A stretch of DNA of 21,136 nucleotides from the NCBI GenBank assembly GCA_022925895.1, contig JAKSYS010000826.1:1-21136 (forward strand), in the 5' to 3' direction. This stretch comes from Fragilaria crotonensis (taxonomy: Eukaryota; Bacillariophyta; Fragilariophyceae; Fragilariales; Fragilariaceae). This document shows positions 8,268 through 18,181 of this stretch, one piece after another. The position numbers and the translations under genes were made by a program. Under the pieces are notes generated by a model. The model was not told the origin of the DNA. It ran no database searches and saw nothing but the letters and a program-made list of their open reading frames with translations. How positions within the stretch are numbered: the first letter of the stretch is position 1; every line of letters begins with the position of its first letter.

Positions 8268-8746
8268 CATGTGTATAGTAGAGAGGGATCTAAATCGATA
8301 CTCTACTAGCAGTGGTAGATTACCTGTACTGAGGTAGACGTAAAAGGTCAAGTAGGAATGCAAATAGGAAGAGGCAACTTCAACCTAACACCTAACCTGT
8401 TCTGGCTACGGTCGCTAGTCACTGTATTTGGACTTGTACAACTTGTACTGGAATACTGGAATACTAATCCACTCCTTAAATTACCGAGGGCGTTTTTATA
8501 CGACGCTACATTACTCGACGAGTATTGTACTTCGTATTCCGAGTACAGTACCTTGTACCAGGTACTGGTAGTAACGAGTACTACATGCAAGAAAACCCTT
8601 CGACTATTCGCGTTCATCATCATACTCATTCTCGGAGTTCTTTCAAATTGAACAGTAGGAGGTTGAATCGTCCCCTCATGAACAGTGAAGACAAAACAAA
8701 TTCGAGCACAAACATGACAGATTACAAAAAAACTGTGGCTATTCGC
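8268..8746. other. GTAC-rich intergenic stretch and 3' flank of the unknown plastid gene
   Basis: There is no convincing gene. Up to about 8581 it keeps the GTAC-rich composition of the foldback block, for example CAGTACCTTGTACCAGGTAC near 8543, and has a short tandem CTGGAATA repeat near 8448-8465. After that the composition returns to normal before the stop codon of the minus-strand gene at 8747. Confidence 0.5.
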
Positions 8747-9469
8747 TTAGAAGAGTCCAAACAATTTCTTTGGTTTGTCGTCAGACGAAGGCTTCTGGAC
8801 CCCTTTGATGCTGTTGACATTAGGAGGCTTGTAATTCTTCGCGAACTTTGCGGCCTTTCCAGGAATGGACTCTGAAGGTCCGGTACGACCTCGTGAACCA
8901 GTCCAGTCTAGACCTGCACCCTTGCCAAAAATACTAACAGACTGCTCCTTCTTGAAACCGCCATCGGCATATTCTTTGTCAGAAGAAAGCCACTTCTTCT
9001 TCTTGGCACCCTTGACATCCGAATTGTCCCATGCTCCGCCACGTTGCATGTACTGTAAAAAGTGAAATGAGGATGACAGACGCGATGTCTTCCATGAGTG
9101 TAGTTCATCCAAATGCCAGTAACCTATCACAACCAGAATTCTTACCGGAATGTCTTCAATCTTGAGTTCACCATTCTTGACTCTTTCCTTCGCATTGAAG
9201 ACAGGCAGAAGATGCGTTGCCTCGCCACGTTCCATGGCTTCTTGGAACGATTGCATACTACGAGACTGGAATCCTCGAGGACCGAGTTGTCCCAAATTCT
9301 TCTTGGCTGCCTTTTTGGCCTCTTCCTCTTTGAACTTTTTGTAGGATTCTGCCGTGAATCCTGATGGCACATACCCGTACAAAGCGGTGCTCAGTGACGC
9401 AGGCCTTTGGGGTGAATGGAAGGCATCGGTACCGACAAGGAGGGAGAAGGCAATAAGGAAGGCTCTCAT
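8747..9469 (-). CDS. Plastid-targeted protein of unknown function
   Basis: Two exons, 9469-9146 and 9052-8747, with a 93-nt intron (GTAAGA...TTTTTACAG). The product is 209 aa from the Met of MRAFLIAFSLLVGTDAFHSP; an in-frame ATG at 9547 would add 26 residues before the signal peptide and is less likely. The signal peptide ends at TDA/F, an ASAF-type site, and a Ser/Arg-containing transit segment follows, so a stromal location is expected. The mature part is basic, with an EEEAKKAAKK helix near residue 50, the exon-junction motif DIPYMQRGGAWDNSD (about residues 106-120), a KKKKWL cluster and a Gly-rich GKGAGLDWTG motif. I do not recognise the family, and there is no membrane span or catalytic signature. 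The intron is a multiple of three and has no in-frame stop, so a retained form adding 31 residues is possible. Confidence 0.85.
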   Translation of the reverse strand: MRAFLIAFSLLVGTDAFHSPQRPASLSTALYGYVPSGFTAESYKKFKEEEAKKAAKKNLGQLGPRGFQSRSMQSFQEAMERGEATHLLPVFNAKERVKNGELKIEDIPVRILVVIGYWHLDELHSWKTSRLSSSFHFLQYMQRGGAWDNSDVKGAKKKKWLSSDKEYADGGFKKEQSVSIFGKGAGLDWTGSRGRTGPSESIPGKAAKFAKNYKPPNVNSIKGVQKPSSDDKPKKLFGLF

Positions 9470-10067
9470 GGCGTTGCTGAAGCAAAGAGTCGAGAACAAA
9501 AATGTATGCCTATGTGGACCTGCTTTTGGACTGAAGATGTGGGCCAAAACATGTCCAGTCGGAAGCAGCTGACGTCGATTCGATTGATGTGTTCAAGATC
9601 TATGTCACCGTATATCCGTCATTTCTTAAAAAAATAGCACCACGTGAGAGCCACTTAGAAACGAATGACGACGTGGACACCCTACTTACGAAAGTCACAG
9701 TAAATTCCTTTCCGTGAAGAATGCAATCGGAAATCCGGGTTCGGTACAGACGGACGACCAAAAGGGATAGCGCACTTCACTTTTGTTTAGCGGTTTGTCA
9801 TGAGAAACGAAATGAGAAACTTCGATGTCTTCATTGGCATTGGTTGCTTCAAATCGCGTTGTCCTTCAAGACAATCCTACTGCGGTCGACCCTCGCATTA
9901 ATTATGCTTTTGGTAAAGTGATGTGCGCGAAATGATTCAGTTGGTGGAGAAATACATCCACAGTAACCTGCTATTCACGGCACTAAGAAGGAATGAACAA
10001 TAGTATTGGATAAAGAGCGGTCAGCAGATCTAGTTCTGAGAGTACGGCATTGAAGGGAAACCTTTTG
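9470..10067. other. Spacer between two minus-strand plastid genes
   Basis: It holds the upstream region of the unknown plastid gene (ATG 9469) and the 3' flank of the helicase gene (stop at 10068). No open frame with a recognisable domain and no RNA gene were seen. Confidence 0.5.
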
Positions 10068-13000
10068 TCATCCCTCGCCTAAATCGTCCTGTTCGTCAAA
10101 GTCGTTTTCAATTTCTTCGCCCTCCGCATCAAAGGGGAGGGGATCCTTAACTGGGAATCGATTCATCTGGCGAACAGCATCACGGCAGGCATTCCGTACC
10201 TGCAATGAAATCCCGACGGAGGTCGTCATCAGGCCCTCACCATCCATGTCCGTCGCTCGAATGGGTTTGAAGGGAAGATTTCCTAATTGGCGGAGCGCAT
10301 CTAAAACGCGACCAAGCATCCGAGCAAGGTCGCCCGGAGCCGCTCCTGAGAGTTCTAAAGCCTCCGCCCACGAACATCCGCTAGCCCAAGCGGTAACAAC
10401 CTGAACATTCGTCAAATCAAGTTCACATGCGTTGCTGTTGCTTGTCTGGAACTCCTTTTGAACCTCGACTAGCCGTTCACATACGGCAATGCATGATTGC
10501 ACAACTTGCTGTTGTGCGGGAGTCAGTTTCTGAAAGGACTCGGTAACACTGACTCCGTTTCCTCGACGGTAGCCATCGGATATTAGGCTGGAGACATACC
10601 CAGCCAATTCGTGAGACGTCAGCTCACTTAGTTGGCGTGCAAGTGTCGAAGATTCTTGTTGAGCTCGACCGACAGTGGACTTCTTATCGTCTCCAGGTGC
10701 GACCCTGGGCGTTTCGAACATGTCGAACATCAGATCGATGGCATCTCCATTATCGCCTCCGCGTGAGATTTCATCATCAAAGTCCATCATTCTTCGACGG
10801 AATTCGTCCAGATTCGAGGACACACCGATAACATCGTGGGCCCCACCCATGGCGACTAAGAACCAGAGTGAATTCTGTACGGAAAGCATACCAATGTGTT
10901 CACCGGCTGTAGTCAGTAGAAAGGAGGACGACTCAAGGTCATCGTCAGGCATACCCGGAGCCCAACTTGATTTCAGACATCCGTAACAGACTAGCACTTT
11001 TGTTAAGGCCAGCATGTCGAGCCACAACGCGTCTCTCTCCGTCGAAACATGCTTGTGCGCTGGATCGACGAAGATATTGGAATCCACCGCTTCGACAGCC
11101 TTTTTCTTTCTTTTCATCGTGACGACCGACTTGGCGAATACTGTAAGGTCGGCAGCAGTGAGCGAGCCATGGCCAGAACTTCTGGCGTTTCCCAGTTCCA
11201 CCGCAAGAGCTGCACCATGCGGGCTTTCTCTCTCCATCATTTGATTCACAACAGCTGCCATTCCAGTAAAGGGGTGCTGGGCGACATTGTTTTGGGCCGC
11301 AAGCACTCGTTCACGTTGCATCTCAATCAAGCGAAGCATCTCCACTTGGTTCTTCTCAAGATAGTCACGAAGCACCCCCCGATCCTCAGCAGAGCCTATT
11401 GCTATCGAAGAGGCAAGATCTTCTTCTAGGTACTGGAGAGACTTCTTCTCCATCGTCAGCTTATTGGCCAGACCGCTGAACCCCTTGGAAACGTCCTTGA
11501 GACGTTTCTTGTCTTGCAAAATGTTGGCGAAGTCTGCTAAACGTTGTTCCTCCAACGGGTTGGTGGCGTCCACGTTAAGGAATGCATCGGTCATCATTTT
11601 CACGAATCTCTCTTGAGACGCAGCGTCACCCAGCTCAAAAGCCGAGCTGTCACTAGCCAATACAGCCTTCAATTGCCTCTTCTCCCACATAGCGAACGAT
11701 TTTTCAACCAACCTACGTGCGACGTCCATCTTGCCCTGCCCTCGAGAAATCAAGTTCACGGCCAGTGAATACGACGGAGCAAATTGAGACGCCACTGGCT
11801 TGATCTGACTGATTAAAATCTTCGACGCGTCATCTTCGTTTTCAAATGGAGTGGAAAGAATGACACATGTCCCGTCGGTATCCATTCCACGTCGACCAGC
11901 TCGACCTGCCATTTGCAGTATATTGGAAGTTTCGAGAAGGTTCATCGCGCTTCCGTCCCCGCGCTTTGCCAGAGAGCAGATACAAGTTGTTCTCGCTGGC
12001 ATGTTGATGCCGGCCGCCAGAGTTTCAGTTGCAAATACAACCTTCATTAGTTGAGCACGGTACAATGTCTCAACGAACGACTTGTGAGCCGGTAGCATGC
12101 CTGCATGATGAGAGCCAACGCCTAATAGGAACTGCTGGACTTGGCGCTTATCGAAGATAATTTCCTCGTTCTCAGAGTTGAAGGCCGAGACTCGAAATGC
12201 CACTTGTTTCACTTCGTCGTAATTGAGCAGTCCAGCACTAGCGAAAAACCTCCAATTTTCAGGATTTAACGGGGAATCATCGTCAAACTTCATATTGTTG
12301 TAATCGGAAAAGGCGAAGTCCAAAATTGATGCAAGTGAATCATCATCCACAGAGCCGCCACCTACTCGGAACACCCGCCCTTCCTTGTCTTGCATGCGAT
12401 TTCGAGCTTTGATGTCACGTGATCGGCCACGCTGGCCTTTCGTCCTTTCTCGAGATGCTTCATTGTACGGATCGTCGTCGTTATCTGTGAATGGATCACG
12501 TGTTAAGCCCATGAAATGTAGAGCAAGCTCTGAAGCCGCCATGTCGCATCCTGCGCGAGAAAAAATGAAGAGAATGGCAGGCAGTAGTTGCTTCTGATCA
12601 AGTCGCCGTATCAGCATGCTCAAGGACGGTACCTCCTTCCTCATTTCTATCCTCAATAATCTATCCCGTTCTCGTCGTTCTTCCCTGCTCGCCCGTAGTC
12701 TTGATCCAGGTGATTCCGATTTCCATTTCCTTTCCCCGCGAAAGTCCATATAATTTTGATCACGTGCATCAGTCTCGCCTCCTTTCATTCTCTCGATGGC
12801 CTTATTGACTCTTGTTTGACGCTTCAATGAAAGAGCCTTAAGGGCTGGATTAATCTGTAAGCCTTCTGGAATCGCATCTAAATCCGAAATGGCATCCACA
12901 ATATCCTCCAAGGCACCTCTCTTTGACTTGGGTTTCAAGTCTGGGCCTGGAATACCGTCACCGCGGAGCCCCAAGAGACCCTTCGGCGCCCCAGGTCCAG

Positions 13001-13904
13001 CGTCGGGATCTTGAAAAAGTGGATAAAGTCCTGACTTTGTGGCGAATAGATAACGCAGAGGCACAGGTCTGGCTCCTGTCGCTTCAATTAGCACAGTTTC
13101 GCGGCCCGACACACTCTCCATCCACTGCGCCAGCTGACGGGCATTCGGCAATGTCGCTGATAGCCCAACAATCTGCGAGTGGCTTGGTGTTGTAATGACA
13201 GATTCCTCCCATACACCACCTCGGCCTTGCTGTCCCATGTAATGAAATTCATCCAAAACTACGACTCCATTTCTTGCGAGTTCATCGTCCTCCAAGTTCA
13301 CCGTACTTCCATCTTTACCCTCAAGACCGCTTGATCTCCACGCCATGTTCCGATAGACTTCCGTCGTCATCACTCGCAATTGCGCATCTCGATTGATCGA
13401 CATGTCGCCGGTTGACAATCCCACTTTGGAGTTTCCGAAGATGAGTCTCAATTCTGCAAACTTTTGGTTGGAAAGTGCCTTGAGGGGTGTCGTATAAATT
13501 GCTTTTTGACCCTTTTCGATGGCAAGATGGAGTGCCATTTCTCCAATCACAGTCTTTCCAGCTCCTGTTGGTGCACACACAATGACATTGGAGCCTTGAC
13601 AAATCTCTCCGCCAGCTTGCAGTTGCCAATCATCCAGTGGAAAGGAAAAGTACGGTTGCAGAAGTTCTCGACCCAATTGTATCGCGTTGGATGCCTCCTG
13701 CACCGTATTGGTGCCATCATCATCAGCTGTAGCGTCAGCAGACGATGATGATTTCAAGAAACAGTGAGCTCTTGATGTGTCTTGTTCATGATTTACATGT
13801 ATTGTTGCGTAAGGAAGAAAGGCAGATGAAGTAGATCTAGTCCAACCTATAAGTAAGAGAAAGCACTGCAACGAGTACATGCGTGACATGCGAGACAGGC
13901 ACAT
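10068..13904 (-). CDS. Plastid-targeted Ski2/ISE2-type DExH RNA helicase
   Basis: An intron-free frame of 1278 aa. The N-terminus MYSLQCFLLLIGWTRSTSSAF is a signal peptide ending at SSA/F (ASAF type), followed by a Ser-rich transit stretch, so plastid stroma is likely. Superfamily 2 motifs are complete: Walker A APTGAGKT (about 111-118), TPLKALSNQK (139-148), DEFH (218-221), SATLPN (249-254), GVGSHHAGMLP (595-605), TETLAAGINMPART (626-639) and QMAGRAGRRG (664-673). The C-terminal 200 residues match a DSHCT domain, with a TAWASGCSWAEALELS stretch and a GDLARMLGRVLDALRQL helix. This order defines the Ski2/Mtr4 class. The plant plastid member ISE2 acts in chloroplast RNA processing and translation, and a similar role is inferred here. 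Charged insertions (about 300-420 and 470-560) lie between the RecA-like domains. The C-terminus is acidic. Confidence 0.95.
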   Translation of the reverse strand: MCLSRMSRMYSLQCFLLLIGWTRSTSSAFLPYATIHVNHEQDTSRAHCFLKSSSSADATADDDGTNTVQEASNAIQLGRELLQPYFSFPLDDWQLQAGGEICQGSNVIVCAPTGAGKTVIGEMALHLAIEKGQKAIYTTPLKALSNQKFAELRLIFGNSKVGLSTGDMSINRDAQLRVMTTEVYRNMAWRSSGLEGKDGSTVNLEDDELARNGVVVLDEFHYMGQQGRGGVWEESVITTPSHSQIVGLSATLPNARQLAQWMESVSGRETVLIEATGARPVPLRYLFATKSGLYPLFQDPDAGPGAPKGLLGLRGDGIPGPDLKPKSKRGALEDIVDAISDLDAIPEGLQINPALKALSLKRQTRVNKAIERMKGGETDARDQNYMDFRGERKWKSESPGSRLRASREERRERDRLLRIEMRKEVPSLSMLIRRLDQKQLLPAILFIFSRAGCDMAASELALHFMGLTRDPFTDNDDDPYNEASRERTKGQRGRSRDIKARNRMQDKEGRVFRVGGGSVDDDSLASILDFAFSDYNNMKFDDDSPLNPENWRFFASAGLLNYDEVKQVAFRVSAFNSENEEIIFDKRQVQQFLLGVGSHHAGMLPAHKSFVETLYRAQLMKVVFATETLAAGINMPARTTCICSLAKRGDGSAMNLLETSNILQMAGRAGRRGMDTDGTCVILSTPFENEDDASKILISQIKPVASQFAPSYSLAVNLISRGQGKMDVARRLVEKSFAMWEKRQLKAVLASDSSAFELGDAASQERFVKMMTDAFLNVDATNPLEEQRLADFANILQDKKRLKDVSKGFSGLANKLTMEKKSLQYLEEDLASSIAIGSAEDRGVLRDYLEKNQVEMLRLIEMQRERVLAAQNNVAQHPFTGMAAVVNQMMERESPHGAALAVELGNARSSGHGSLTAADLTVFAKSVVTMKRKKKAVEAVDSNIFVDPAHKHVSTERDALWLDMLALTKVLVCYGCLKSSWAPGMPDDDLESSSFLLTTAGEHIGMLSVQNSLWFLVAMGGAHDVIGVSSNLDEFRRRMMDFDDEISRGGDNGDAIDLMFDMFETPRVAPGDDKKSTVGRAQQESSTLARQLSELTSHELAGYVSSLISDGYRRGNGVSVTESFQKLTPAQQQVVQSCIAVCERLVEVQKEFQTSNSNACELDLTNVQVVTAWASGCSWAEALELSGAAPGDLARMLGRVLDALRQLGNLPFKPIRATDMDGEGLMTTSVGISLQVRNACRDAVRQMNRFPVKDPLPFDAEGEEIENDFDEQDDLGEG

Positions 13905-15025
13905 CAACCATTATACTCGGAATATTTCTTGATGGCATAAAGCAGAGAAAGTGATGTGCCATTTACTCATTTCTCATTGGTTCTGCAAGTGATGGCACTA
14001 TTCATACGTCATGCGTCATACAATACAAGTATATATGAAAGAAGTATATGTTTACGGTACTGAACCGGTCGATGAACGGACCCAACCTCTTGTGACCGGT
14101 CATTCGAGACGAAACGAAAATCGACACGACTATTGGTGCCACGTGGCGCGCGAACGAGCGAGCCGTCAGAATCCAAAAACTACTACTTCTTCATCTGCAT
14201 TGGTTGTTAAGAAATAAAGAGTTTTGTTAAGAAATGAGAAGTTCTCCGAGTAAAAGCGGAAGGACTACCACTAGACCAAGAATGGCTGACCGGGTTTTGC
14301 TGCAGCCAATTCTGGCAGCACAGTTGTGAAAGGTGAAAGTGAAGTGCAAGCAGCGGCGTCAGCATAGCTATCCCCAATTTCATGGATTGCGTATTTTAAT
14401 CGAAGCAGAAACCCACTGAGGCGGCGTAGGGTTAGGCAACGAGACGCATGGAATCATATGCTTGGGTTGGAGACCTTGATGCATTCTGGGCACGCACAAG
14501 GATCATATTCCTGTTGCAGTAAGCTCTACATGATGTGGGTTGCCCATGGGCTGGTGCTTGACATAAAATTGGAACATCGCGTGACGTTCAGGTTGATTCT
14601 ATTTCTAACTGTGAAGTGGTGGCACAGTCTACGGCAGTATCCGCACTCCAGGAGGCGCAACCGCTGAAAGTTATAAATTGGCTTCGAATACACGTTAGGT
14701 TGTTACGCGTAAGGTTTTAAGAGTTTTAAAAAATGGCATTCACTCGTATTTGGGCGTAGAGGGGCCGGGCGTTTCACAACGAACAAATAAGTCGCGAGTA
14801 AAGGGCAATACAGTACGATAGGGTGCTGTCGTCCAATCCCGGACGGTGGTGACTAAAGTTTGTCGAGTGATCAGTGCAATCATTCTCCGCGGCACCGCGT
14901 TGAATTAGGTTTGTTGTTTTTGTTTGTTTGTCTATATACATACCATTCATATTGGGCACTCAACTAGCCCTACATTACAGGAGGTAATACGATTTGACAC
15001 CATGATCCTACGACCCTTGACCATG
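13905..15025. other. Intergenic region upstream of the helicase gene
   Basis: About 1.1 kb between the helicase start and the ATPase stop codon. It should contain the helicase promoter. No open frame here has a recognisable domain, and I saw no tRNA box B or other RNA gene signature. A short duplicated motif, TTGTTAAGAAAT, occurs at about 14203 and 14225. Confidence 0.5.
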
Positions 15026-18000
15026 CTACCACGCTGGATTAGAGTACTGTCGTACCATTGCAAGCTTGCTTGTTTCTTTCAGCCACTCATACTTCGCAAT
15101 GGATCCCCACCCATCCCTGTACAACCCCATTGCTCGATCGAAATATGGTTCGGCGTCGTCAAAGCGATCAACACTAATCAGATAAAACACCAGCCGTTCA
15201 TTAACCAAGGCTTCCATTTGCACCCAATCCTTTTCCGCCATGGCATTGATCGTTCGTACATATGCGGCTTCAACATCAGCCGGGCGTGACTTTTTCTTGG
15301 ATGCCAACTCCTGTGCATCTAGGAAACTCAAAAATGGAGCGCAATTTGGTGACGGCAGGAGTTTTGTCAGAGCCTTGTGGTACTTTCGAGCTGTCTTGAG
15401 GTGACAACGACGACCAGTGCTCCCATACAATTCGTACCCCACGCTGGATGCAAGGTAATACCAAGTGTACACATTGAGATGTCTCTGGGGGGATGATTTT
15501 TCGTATGTGGCCATAGCCCTGATGCAAGATGCTGCAACTTGATAAAATCCGAAATGGTACGCTAGCTGTAACTTACAGAGCCAGAACGTCCATAGAAGTA
15601 GTGCATTGTTGGAATCCAGAGCAAACACCAAGTAATCAGCCTCTTCCATCACCTCTCCATTCAATGCAAGCAAATCCTTCCAAACCCTTGAGCGCGATTG
15701 AAGGTTAAGAATGCACTGAATTATTGGGGTGACCCAGCGCAAAGACGACACCTGCCCGATCTCGTTCCATCTCTTCCTCACTGACCGATGGAAGGCGTCG
15801 ACAACATTTAAGTTTTCTCCAATGAAAAGAGTGACTGCTGCACTGTTAAACCATGCAATCGCCGCCAGCCCAATATCACCAGATTCCATTGCAATTTCCA
15901 TGGCCAGATTAAATGATGCTTTTATTGTATTGATCGGTTCAAACCGATGTGAGATGAACGCGTTGGTAACAACAAGCGTAAGGCTTTCAGCCTCTTTGCA
16001 TCCCACAAGATTCACCATCGCCAAAGCCAGGTTCCCGAGGCGATAGGCCTCTGGAAAGTCCCCCTTGACAACATCAAGCATTGCATACATGGCAAAAGCT
16101 GGCGCACTGTGAGGAGATAAGCCATGCTTCAGGGTCAACTCAACGGCAAGGATAGAATAGTAAATGAGCTGCTTGTCTGAACACTTGATCGAACTGCAGC
16201 CGCTCCCATAGAAGAGCAGCCTCATTGCAAAATTGTGAAAATCATCATGCACTGGCGGGAGCGAAAGGATATCCTTGTCTGTTTTGTTTCTCATCATTGA
16301 TTTTACTCTGCCTACCTTCATCAAAAGGTGAGGAATCGAGATATTCGATGGAACTTTGACTCCGAGGAATTTGAGAGTACAGTTGATAGCAATTATCGCT
16401 CCGTCGACGTCGTTCACATTTATTAGAACCATGATATCAATTAGCATCAGCTCAACGATCTGGTTCAGTTCCTTGCAGTGAGGCAATGCCTCCCGCGTCA
16501 GCAACGAGCAAGCGTCCAAATTGCCAACAATCAACTCCACATGCGCAAGCGAGATGGCTATGTCGAAGGCAAGATCGGAATGATCCCGCAATTCTTGGTC
16601 CAAGCCAAGCACTCCGTTCGCGAGACGTAAGAATCTGGCGGAATCAACAAATGCGCATTTGTACTTGCAGTATCTGGAAGCCTCAAGATTCAGTTGTGCC
16701 ATCTTCACTTGTTCCTCCCGACGCTCGAGAAGACCCGCGACTTGGTTCAGGTGGTTCGCTGCATTATAAAGTGATTCACTGTCGCCCCGCCGAAAGAACC
16801 ATTCTCCTATCGCCGTGTGCAGCCTTGCCCGTTCGCTATCGCCAATCATCGATTGAAAGCAGGACTGTATCTTATCGTGGCAAAATTTATATCCACCCTT
16901 GGTTCGTTCGAGGAGCCCTTCATCTACAGCCGCGGATATTGACATGGTTGTTGTCGAAGTCGGATTCTGCAACGCGGACGACTCATGAAGTTCGCAGCAT
17001 GGTACTGCCGGCAATGCAAGAGTAGAACAAATCCCAACAAGTACGGCTTCGTCAAAGAAAAATCCCAAAAGCGAGGCAATCTTGCACATGTCTTGCACGC
17101 GAGGTTCCAGCTCTGCTGCCCTTTTGGCAAGGAGAGTAGCAACAGTATCAGAAATCTGGACTTCATTTCGAATCGTATCGACATCAAACTTCCACGAAGA
17201 GCTGCTGGCTGTGCGATTCAAAGTCAACAAACCTTTCCTCTTGATGTGTTCTATCAATTGGAGTACATGAAACGGATTTCCTGCAGTCTTCTGCCACACG
17301 AGGGCAGCCAATTCATGTGTCTCTTCCGTATTTGAACCTGTCACGGAAGAAAGTAGATGATAGACTGCAGTGCTGTCCAAGCTCCCAACACTGATATCAA
17401 CTACACGGTTAGTCGATTTGTCGGGGAGGGACAAAGTGTTGTTCGTTTTGGCTTCTTCATCACGATACGCAAAGACCATCAATACATTCGTTAGGTCGGA
17501 ATCGAGCAATACCGTATTGATCAAATGCATGGACCCTTCATCCATCCATTGAATATCGTCGATGAACATAACAATCGGGTGCTTTGGGGACATCATCGCG
17601 TGCAGGAAATGCTTGCATGCGACCTTGAACTTCGTATAGGCCCGATCGTTGTTAATATCAACTGAGGCACTGCCGTCGATCTTCGCATCGAAGATGACAG
17701 AAGATAGGTTGGATATGACCTTAAAGAGCAAGCTGCAGTCAGGTCCTAATGCCTTCTGTATTTCCTTTCTCCGAACGTCATCAAAGTCTTCTGATTGACT
17801 CACAAGGTCGCAAAGGTCAGAAAACGCCGTCATGATCGCCGAGTATGGCTCCTTCACTCCTGAGTTCTGGAAGAACTTTCCCATGCAAAAGTAGCCAGAA
17901 CTGTCGCAAACAATTTCTCTCAATGCCTCCACCAAAGCAGTTTTTCCGACTCCGCTTGCACCATGTACAAGTGCAACAACCGAGCTCGAAGTTTGAATCA

Positions 18001-18181
18001 CTTGTTGGTAGGCCTTGAGAAGTTGGAGAGTCTCGTGAGTTCGGCCACAGATCGGTGCGGAAGCTGCGTTGCATGACCATGAATCCCCTATACAATCGAT
18101 CGTCGTGAGCACGCTTACTGAGGAACCGTCATGATTGGCTTCGAACGCATCGCCCGCTTCGATGATTGCATCCAACAACAT
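15026..18181 (-). CDS. STAND-type (AAA_16-like) signalling ATPase with C-terminal helical repeats
   Basis: A single-exon frame of 1051 aa. The ATG at 18181 is the first Met after an in-frame TAG at 18272-18274, which supports this start unless an upstream exon exists. An N-terminal segment with CGRTHE (45-50) precedes Walker A GASGVGKT (74-81). Walker B is IVMFIDDIQW (203-212), followed by a FAYRDEE arginine-sensor-like motif. A conserved QKTAGNPFHVLQLIEHI motif and a winged-helix-like stretch lead into an alpha-helical, TPR-like C-terminal half (about 480-1030). This arrangement matches STAND ATPases such as MalT and AfsR, and the large diatom family in which such ATPases often follow a protein kinase domain. 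No kinase, PAS or cyclase domain is present here, so its input and output are unknown. No signal peptide; likely cytosolic. Confidence 0.9.
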   Translation of the reverse strand: MLLDAIIEAGDAFEANHDGSSVSVLTTIDCIGDSWSCNAASAPICGRTHETLQLLKAYQQVIQTSSSVVALVHGASGVGKTALVEALREIVCDSSGYFCMGKFFQNSGVKEPYSAIMTAFSDLCDLVSQSEDFDDVRRKEIQKALGPDCSLLFKVISNLSSVIFDAKIDGSASVDINNDRAYTKFKVACKHFLHAMMSPKHPIVMFIDDIQWMDEGSMHLINTVLLDSDLTNVLMVFAYRDEEAKTNNTLSLPDKSTNRVVDISVGSLDSTAVYHLLSSVTGSNTEETHELAALVWQKTAGNPFHVLQLIEHIKRKGLLTLNRTASSSSWKFDVDTIRNEVQISDTVATLLAKRAAELEPRVQDMCKIASLLGFFFDEAVLVGICSTLALPAVPCCELHESSALQNPTSTTTMSISAAVDEGLLERTKGGYKFCHDKIQSCFQSMIGDSERARLHTAIGEWFFRRGDSESLYNAANHLNQVAGLLERREEQVKMAQLNLEASRYCKYKCAFVDSARFLRLANGVLGLDQELRDHSDLAFDIAISLAHVELIVGNLDACSLLTREALPHCKELNQIVELMLIDIMVLINVNDVDGAIIAINCTLKFLGVKVPSNISIPHLLMKVGRVKSMMRNKTDKDILSLPPVHDDFHNFAMRLLFYGSGCSSIKCSDKQLIYYSILAVELTLKHGLSPHSAPAFAMYAMLDVVKGDFPEAYRLGNLALAMVNLVGCKEAESLTLVVTNAFISHRFEPINTIKASFNLAMEIAMESGDIGLAAIAWFNSAAVTLFIGENLNVVDAFHRSVRKRWNEIGQVSSLRWVTPIIQCILNLQSRSRVWKDLLALNGEVMEEADYLVFALDSNNALLLWTFWLCKLQLAYHFGFYQVAASCIRAMATYEKSSPQRHLNVYTWYYLASSVGYELYGSTGRRCHLKTARKYHKALTKLLPSPNCAPFLSFLDAQELASKKKSRPADVEAAYVRTINAMAEKDWVQMEALVNERLVFYLISVDRFDDAEPYFDRAMGLYRDGWGSIAKYEWLKETSKLAMVRQYSNPAW

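Noticed and set aside
7012-8363. Several frames with SVTEYDHSGVL repeated in different proteins
   Set aside because: They are translations of the inverted and direct repeat arms on both strands, not genes.
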